Below, one piece after another: positions 1-9,000 of a DNA stretch of 10,198 bases (its first letter is position 1; each line of letters starts with the position of its first letter). The notes beneath the pieces were generated by a model. That model ran no database searches. It saw only the letters and a list, made by a program, of their open reading frames with translations, and had not been told where the DNA came from. Location: contig CALPSK010000015.1 of NCBI GenBank assembly GCA_943326215.1, forward strand, positions 1 to 10,198. The letters run 5' to 3'. The position numbers and the translations under genes are program-made. This stretch comes from Sediminibacterium ginsengisoli. Lineage in GTDB: Bacteria; Bacteroidota; Bacteroidia; Chitinophagales; Chitinophagaceae.

Positions 1-3000
1 GACAACCAATACGAATACGGTAAATATTACTGTATTAACCAATCCCGTTGGTTTAACTGCATGTCAGGATGGTAGTGCTGTATTGAGTGTTACAAAAACG
101 GGTACAAATGCTGTAACCTATCAATGGAGAAAAGCAACGACTAATTTAGTGAACGGAGCTAAGATTGCCGGCGCAACTTCAACTTCATTAACCTTAACCA
201 ATTTAGCTCTATCCGATGCAGGTGCTTATACATTAGTAGCAACAGATGCCAATGGAGCAGTAATTAATTCATTAGCTGGAACAATAACGATAACTAATAA
301 TACCAAGTATACAATTCCTGATTACACTACTTGTGTAACTGCAAGTAATTACACTTTAACAGGAACGATGGTTGCTGGTACAAGTGGAGCAACAAGTACT
401 GTATGGGAAAGAAGTACAGATGGCGGAAATACTTGGTCGCCGGTTGCATCTGGTGATGGTGTGACTTATACAGTTACAACTACTACTTCAGGTGGTACAT
501 CAACCAGTACATTAAGGTTATCTTCTGTTATCGCTGGATTAAATGGATATAAATATAGAATTGCTACAACAAACAATAGTTGTACAAACTATTCTAATAT
601 ATCAACACTTACTGTAAATAGTGCACCAACCATTACAGCTCAACCAAGCAATAGTGTTTTATGTAATGTATTTGGAACTAGTTTTACCGCTGCAGCTACT
701 GGTGCTAACTTAACTTATCAATGGCAAACTAGGGCTCCATTAGGAACTTGGACAACAATAACTGCATTAAATGCAAATACCATTGATGCTGATGTTATTT
801 ATTCAAATTTCACAACAGCCACACTTAATTTAAATGCAGCTCCAGTAGCAGAAAATAACAATCAATACCAAGTTTTAATTACAAATAGTTGTGGAACTGT
901 TACTAGTACAACAGCAATTTTAAATCCTACTGTAGCAACTCCAACAATTACTGGTGGGAATATTTCTGTTTGTGAAGGCACAGCCATTACTTTAACAACA
1001 AGCTCAAGTACAGCCTCTTCAACTTATCAATGGTATTTGTCTGGAACTGCTATAGGGGGTGCTACAAATAATACTTATAATCCAACAGCCTCTGGTAATT
1101 ATACAGTGATTGCAAATGCAACTGGTTATTGCTCTTCTGGTACAGCAAGTTCTACTGTTACTATAAATCCCTTACCACTAGTTGCCATTGCTCAGGGAAC
1201 TACACTAACCTTATCAGGAGGTAGTGAACAATTAACTGGTGTAGCAAGCCCATCAGGTACTTATACATATAACTGGTATAAAGGGTCGACGCTTGTTAGC
1301 GGTGCATCGATAAGTAATAGTTATAATGTTCCTAGTGATGGTATTGGTAATTATACTGTTCGTGCATCGAATACCTTAACCAATTGTTATGCAAATAGTC
1401 CCATTATTGCAATTACTAGTATTCCTAGTACCACTGTAAGCGGGTCTACTTCTTTCTGCGCAGGGGGTAATGTACTTTTAACAACAACTTTGGCTGCAGG
1501 TGCAGATCAAGTACAATGGTTAAAAAACGGGGTTGCTATTACAAACGCAAATAGTTTAACTTATACAGCAACTGCTTCTGGTGCATATGCTGCAAAATAC
1601 TTTTCAAATAATGTTGAAATAGATTCACCTAATACGACTGTTGCAACTGTTATTACAGTAAATCCAATTCCAACAGCCATCATTTCAAATACTGCTTCTG
1701 GCACCACCTTATGTGCCGGTAGCGATGCAATTTTAACTGCTAGTTCTGGCGCTGCAAGTCCAACTTATCAATGGTACAATGATAATAAAATCATCACTGG
1801 AGCTACTGCTAATACTTACACTGCAACAAGTTCTGGTAATTATAGTTTTAAAGTAACTGATATTAGTTGTGATTGTTCTGCAACTTCAATTAGTTCTACA
1901 GTAACATTAGTGAGTCCTCCAGCTGCACCTAATTTAACAGCTACTTCAAAAATAATTTGTGTTAATACTACTGCCGACTTAACTGTATTCCAACCTCTTG
2001 CAATTTCAGGAGTAAGTTATGAATGGCATTCAGCATCTAACACTTTATCCAGTTCATTAGTATCTGATCCTACTAAAGTTGGAACTGCAGGCACTTATTA
2101 TTTATTTGCTAAAAATAATACTGCAGGTTGCTTTAGTAACGCATCTGTTCCATTTACTTTATCTATAGTAAGTGTTACCCAAGCTACTTTAACTGGAGCA
2201 AGTTCACCTACTTACACTGTTGGGGATATTGCAGTGGGATTAAATGCTTCTACTTCTAATCCAACTTATTCATTAAGATGGTATACTTCTTTAACAGGCG
2301 GGGTAGCATTAGCTGCGCCTGTATTACCTTCAACTGCAACAGCAGGAATTACTAATTATTATGTAGAACAATACGATGCGACTTCAAGTTTCTGTACTTC
2401 TAATCCAAGACAATTAGCTGCAGTAACTGTTAAGCCTTTAGCACCAACAGTTGCTAATATTACTTATTGTGAAAATGCTGCTGCTATTGCTTTAACTGCA
2501 ATACCTGCTACTGGAGGCACTTTAAATTGGTATGGTACAGCAGCAACGGGTGGAACGCTTACTACTACTGCGACTATACCTGCTACTGGTACTGTAACCA
2601 ATACAACTTATTATGTTTCACAAACAGTGAATGGTGTAGAAGGAGCAAGAGCTGCTTTAACAGTTTCAATTAACGCTGCACCAAGCGCGCCTAGTACAAT
2701 TACAGGAACCTTTAGCGTTACTTCTACCAACTCTTATACTTATTCAGTAACATCAATAGCTAATACGACTTATCTATGGACGTTGCCATCCTTTATGTCG
2801 GGCACATCTTCAACAAACAGTATAAGCGCTTTAGTAAATACTGCTGGTTCAGGCAATATTAGTGTTATTGCAGTCAATGCGAATGGTTGTTTAAGTCCTG
2901 CAAGAACATCAATTATTAGTGCTGTTTTATATGTAGCACCTCCACCAACAACTTCAAATTCAACATATACTATTGGCGATCCCGCAATCCCAGCAAATAC

Positions 3001-6000
3001 TAATTCACAAATAACAGCAGCCACTGGTGCTACTATAAATTATTATAAAAGTAATGCAGCAGGAAGCACTTCTGCGAGTGAACAAGCTATTCCTAGCACT
3101 GCTGGAGTATATACTTATTATGTTTCTCAAACTATTAATGGGGTAGAAAGTGCACTAGTGCCTTATACGGTAACCATCAAACCACTTAAACCTGTAGTTG
3201 CTGATATAACTTATTGTCAAAATGATCTACCTGTAGCACTTACTGCAACTGGAACTGCTTTGCAATGGTATATAGTTTCAACTTCTGGAACAGCCACTTC
3301 AACGGCGCCAACTCCTTCAACAGGAACTGCAACCACCACTACTTACTATGTTACTCAAACTGTAAATGGGGTAGAGTCGGATAGAATTGCTTTAGTTATT
3401 ACTATTAACCCAACACCAGATATGCCAAGTGTAATTTCTGGGAATACTACTACATCAACTCAAAGCTCAGAAATTTATTCAGTCACCAATGATGTTAGTG
3501 CAACTGGTTATGTTTGGATTTTACCTAATGGATGGACTGGAACCTCATCTGTAAATTCAATTACTGCAACGGTTGGTTTGTCTGGAGGTCAAATAAAAGT
3601 GAAAGCTATTAATGGTTTTTGTGCAAGTCCTTTTTCTACTTTAACTGTAGACATTTTAAATGTAACCAACCCTCCATTAACCACTGATATTACTTTTATA
3701 ACCGGATCAACACCTTCTAATATTGCATCCAATACCACTGCATTAATTACAGGTACTTCTAGTACCACACTTAATTTTTATACCTCTAATACTGCAGGTA
3801 CAGCAAGCACTAGTTCTCAAACTACACCAACAACACCAGGAGTATATACTTATTATGTATCTCAAACTTCTTCTATAGGTGTTGAAAGTATTTTAGTGCC
3901 ATATACCATTACAGTAAAACCAATTGCACCGCCTATTAATACCAATAATGGAATTGTAGGTAACACCATCACTTATTGTAAAGGAGCATCTGCTTTTGCT
4001 TTAACAGCAACTATTTCTTCAGGGGGAACACTAAAATGGTATACCGTTGCAACTGGGGGCGCTTCATCCAATAGCGCACCAACACCTAGTACAAGTTTAG
4101 TAGGCACTTCTAATTATTATGTTGCTCAAGTAGTGAATGGAGTTGAAAGTGATAGAGTCTTAATTGTAGTTACTGTAAACGATGCGCCTGCTGCAGTGAC
4201 AGCAACGGCCACTCAACCAACTTGTACAAATTCTTCTGGCTATATTGTTATTACTTCTCCATTAGGAACTGGTTTTACTTATAGTGTAGATGGAAGTAAT
4301 TATACCAATACTACTTTGTTTAGTGCATTACCTGCTGGTATTTATTATGCCACTGCAAAAAATAATTTTGGTTGTGTAAGTGCGCCAACACCTATTACTA
4401 TTAATATGGCTGTTGCGCCACCACTAAGTCCTTTGATAACTGTAACGCAACCTACTTGTGCTTCAGCAACTGGTTCTATTACTATATTAAGTACTACTTT
4501 ATCTACCGATAATTTCTCTATTGATGGCGGTTTAAATTATCAGGCTAGTAAAATATTTACGGGGGTTGCGCCTGGTACTTATACGGTTACTACTTTAAAT
4601 GCAGGTGGTTGTGTAAGCGCTGGAACTACTGCTATTGTTAATGCTGCGCTTCCTGTTCCTGCTCAACCAATTATTAATTCTTCTTCTGCAAGTGCAAATA
4701 TTTGTGCAGGCAATACTGTTACTTTAACTAGCAGTGCTTTAACAGGTAATCAATGGTATAAGGATGGTGTATTAATTGCAGGAGCGATTAATCAAACTTA
4801 TTTGCCGAATGCTTCTGGAAATTACACTGTAATAGCAACCAATGCAAGTGGCTGTTCTAGTATTCCAAGTGATGCACAAACAATTACATTTAATCCACTT
4901 CCTATACCTGTTATTTCTAATGGAGCTACTTTGGCATTTGATAATTGTGCTACTACTGTTATAACATTAACGGCAAGTAATACCAATACATCAACTGGTA
5001 ATGCTTATCAATGGTATTTAAATGGAAATAGTATTAATGTGGGTGGTAATAATAGTACCTATAACGCTAATCAAGCTGGAAATTATAGCGTAGTCATTAC
5101 AAATAACGGATGTTCTGTCACTTCGGCAATTTCAAAATTAATTGCAGCACCTTCTGTGAATGCAGCAAACACTGCTTTCTGTGAAGGGGGCTCTTCATTA
5201 ATTTCTGGCATTAGTACTGGTTTTACAAGTCCAAGTTATCAGTGGAAAATTTCTACGAATGATGGATTAAGTTTTGTTAACGCAATTGGTGCTGGAACAA
5301 ATTCTTTAACCTATACGGCAACCACTGCAGGTAAATATCAATTACAAGTAACTGATGGAGGTATTGTTTCAACATCTTGTCCAATTAATGTAACTGTATT
5401 TACCAATCCAACTGCAACAATTACTGCAAGCCCTAGTGCAGCAGTTTGTGTTGGATCAACAATTAGTTTAAATGCCACTGTTGCAAGTGGGATGGCTTCT
5501 TATACTTATCAATGGTTACTTGCTGGAGGAAATGATATTGCAGGGGCTGCTTTAAGTTCATATTCAACAGGTGTTGCAGGATCTTATGCTGTAAAAGTAA
5601 CAGATGCAAATGGTTGTGTAGTGAATGCTGCGCCATCTGCCATTAGCTTTAATGCTGTTCCAACTGCTCCTGTGGTTACTATTACCAATCCAACTTGTGA
5701 TGTTGCTACTGGTACCATTTCAGTAACATCTCCACTTGGTGAAGGTTATACTTATAGTATTGATGGCACTAATTATACTAATACCACAGGATTATTTATA
5801 GGTGTCACGCCTGGTTTAACTTATAATATAACTGTAAAATCTAGTACAGGTTGTACAAGTATTGCCACTGTGGCTTCTATTGCTGCAGCATTAGTAGTTC
5901 CTGATCAACCAGTGATTACAGGACCTGCCAATATAATTCCATTTAGTTTAAATACGTATTCAGTCGCTCCAGTTACTGGTGCAACATCTTATAGCTGGAA

Positions 6001-9000
6001 TATACCAGGGTATTGGTCTGGAGTTTCTACCACCAATACCATTACTATTAAAGTGGATGCAAGTGCTGGTTCATTTAGTGTGACAGCGAATAGTGCAAGT
6101 TGCTTGAGTATTGCTGCAACTAAAAATATTACTGCTACTTTATTAAATCCTGATGTGAATGTTACAGATATTAATGTACCTGTATCAGGAAAGTTAACTA
6201 CCAATGATATAATTCCTGCTGGAACTACTTATGGTCAACCAGGAACGAATGCGGCTAAACCAACTGGTGCAAGTATTACAGTTAATGCAGATGGTTCTTA
6301 CACATTTACGGCTACTACTCCTGGAAAATATATTTATTATATTCCTGTTTGTGCTGCTGGTCAAACAACAGGATGTCCTATTTCACCTTTGGAAATAACA
6401 GTACTAGATCCTTTAGCAGTGACTGATAAGCCAGTAGCTAATAATGATATGGCTACTACTAAGCCAGGTGTTCCAACCACTGTAAATATATTAGCCAATG
6501 ATGTTGCAGGAAATTCAGGGGGGACTTTGAATACTTCTAGTGTTTCAATTGCAGCTGCACCTAAGCATGGGGTAGTGGAAGTGAATAGTGATGGAACTAT
6601 TACTTACACAGCAGCTGCTGGTTTTGTAGGAACAGATAGTGTTGTATATAATGTATGCGATGATAGTTCACCTACACCATTATGTCAAATAGCTGTAGTC
6701 TATTTTACTGTGTTGCCTACTTCTGCACCTTCAACAACAATAGCTGTAGATGATTATGCAACCGTGCTTGCATCCACTGGGGGAACGAATGCAGTGTCGG
6801 GTAATGTTTTAACAAATGATAAAAATACTGGAGGCGCCAGTTTAACAGCGAGTTTGGTAACTGGACCAACTACTGCACAAGGTAGTTTTACCATGAATGC
6901 AAATGGCTCCTATACCTTTACACCTACAGCTGGTTTTAGTGGACCAGTAGATATTACTTATACAGTATGCACAGGTGAAACACCAGCTGCTTGTGCTACT
7001 GCAACAATTCATATATTAGTAGAACCAGCACAAGTACTTAATCCAGATGCTGCTACTGCATATATAAATATTCTTAAGACTGGAAATATTTCAACAAATG
7101 ATGTCATTCAACCTGGTTCTACTTATGCGCAACCAACGCAACAATCAGGAGCAACAATTACCATGAATGCTGATGGCACTTATGATTTCACTGCAACTGA
7201 ACCTGGCACTTATACTTATGTAATATCTGTATGTGCGCCTGGTCAAACAACCAATTGTCCAACAGAAACTTTAGTGATTACTGTTCCAGTCAATACCTTG
7301 GTGGATAATACTGCCACTGCTTATATTAATGTTCCAGCTACTGGAAATATTTCAAGTAATGATGTAGTGCCTGCGGGAACAAGTTATGGTCAACCTGCAC
7401 AACAATCAGGTGCAACTATTACTATGAATACAGATGGTACTTATAGTTTCACGGCCACTGTTGCAGGAACTTATACTTACACTGTCCCAGTGTGTGCGCC
7501 AGGACAAACCACAGGTTGCCCTACTGAAACTTTAGTAATTACTGTTCCATTAAGTACAATTGTAAATGATGCTGCAACTGCTTATATTAATATACCAATT
7601 AGTGGAAATATTTCAACCAATGATGCAGTGCCTGCGGGAACAAGTTATGGTCAACCTGCACAACAAACCGGCGCAACTATTACTATTAATACAGATGGTA
7701 CTTATTCTTTCACGGCTACTGCTCCAGGAACTTATACTTATACTGTTCCAGTATGTGCGCCAGGTCAAACCACTGGATGTCCAACAGAAATATTAGTGAT
7801 TACAGTTCCTGTGAATACACTGGTTGACGATGCTGCTAATGCTTTAATTAATATTACAACATCAGGAAATATTTCAACAAATGATGCAGTACCATCAGGA
7901 ACAACCTATGGTCAACCTGCACAACAAACGGGTGCAACCATCACCGTAAATGCAAATGGTACTTATAGTTTCACAGCAACAGTTGCTGGTACTTATACTT
8001 ATACAGTTCCGGTATGTGCGCCAGGTCAAACTACTAATTGTCCAACAGAAACTTTAGTCATTACAGTGATTGGCAATCAACCTCAAGGCACCATTAATTT
8101 AAAATACAATACCTTATTAGCATCAGATTCTGTACATGTAAAATTGAAAGTATATGATGGAGTAGGACCTTATACAATGATCTTTAAAAACTCAATTAAT
8201 AGTAGAATTGATACAGTTAACAATTTAACTGATAGTTCAACAATTATGCTGCCACCATCTAGTAATGATGCAGTATTTACTTTATTAAAAATTATTGATA
8301 ATAACAATAGTACTAGAATAGCCAAATTTGATAAGGATACTGCTAGATTAACCATTTTAAAACCAAAAATTTTATTAACCTTAAAAGCAGAATTGCCGAC
8401 AAAATTACCAGATAATAGTTTTAAGACGAATATCTTAATGAAGATTAAAAATAATGGAGGCCTTTATTTACAAAATGTACAAGTAGATGCAGATTTATCC
8501 AAAGTTTTCCCACCTGATATGCAGTTTGTATTAGATAGTGTAAAAGTCACTTCAGGTAACTTAACGTTAAATAAAACTTATACAGGATTCGGTTTTGCAA
8601 AAACTACAAATTATGTATCTAAAGTTGTCAATGGGTTTACCATTAAATACAGATCATTTTCTACTTTATCTGGGTCTGATTTATTTGACAATGGTGTAAA
8701 TCTTGGAATTAATGAAGAAGGTTCAGTAGTATTCTATCTGACATTGAAGCCAGGATTAAATATTGATCCATTGGTACTTCAATTCACTTCTGCAGGGGAT
8801 GGTTTGTTGGTACAAAATGATGGTAATAAGAGTATGCAACCCACTACCTCCGTTTCTCATGATAATTCAAATATTAATGCGCATCCATTGGTTACCACTA
8901 TTGGCAAACCATTACCTACTTATATACCATTCTTCTTAGTTAATGAAATTGGGGCTTCATTAGAAGCATCACTACCAGTGACAGTGAATGGTGGTTATGT

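Larger units (their letters stand above)
7037..8080 (+). repeat. Tandem array, four units of 261 bases (87 residues)
   Basis: Four head-to-tail in-frame units have an exact 261-base period; equivalent glycine codons lie at 7082, 7343, 7604 and 7865. Each unit has G-N-I-S-(T/S)-N-D, Y-(A/G)-Q-P, Q-Q-(S/T)-G-A-T-I-T, a D/N-G-T-Y core, G-T-Y-T-Y, V-C-A-P-G-Q-T-T-x-C-P-T-E and L-V-I-T-V. The C-x7-C loop in every unit could close a disulfide. The shared N-D and Y-x-F-T-A motifs relate the units to the cadherin-like domains just upstream. Most differences between units are synonymous or conservative, so the array looks fairly recent. It probably forms a rod-like stalk segment. No indel interrupts the period. 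Confidence 0.92.

Noticed and set aside
2770-3024. 84-codon minus-strand open frame encoding a hydrophobic peptide
   Set aside because: It lies wholly opposite the PKD-like B and C elements of the main frame; its hydrophobicity follows from reading Thr/Asn/Ala-rich codons backwards. No ribosome binding site or recognisable motif.
4559-4565. Short G-runs (here and near 1050, 1464 and 6519) as possible slippage sites for phase variation
   Set aside because: The runs are only about five or six bases and do not break the frame; too short to support a phase-variation claim.
5989-6204. 71-codon minus-strand open frame
   Set aside because: Antisense shadow of the PKD-like domain and the start of the divergent repeat unit; no independent coding evidence.
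7566-7796. 76-codon plus-strand open frame in another frame
   Set aside because: It overlaps one 261-base repeat unit in frame +3 and is Leu/Gln-rich by composition; the in-frame repeat protein explains the sequence fully.
7037-8080. Possible CRISPR-like or non-coding direct repeat array
   Set aside because: The 261-base period is in phase with codons, there are no short conserved repeats with unique spacers, and variation is concentrated at synonymous or conservative positions, as expected of protein repeats.
8170-8355. 61-codon minus-strand open frame resembling a small membrane peptide
   Set aside because: Antisense to well-formed beta-strand sequence of the main frame; the apparent membrane segment results from reverse reading of Asn/Asp/Ser codons.
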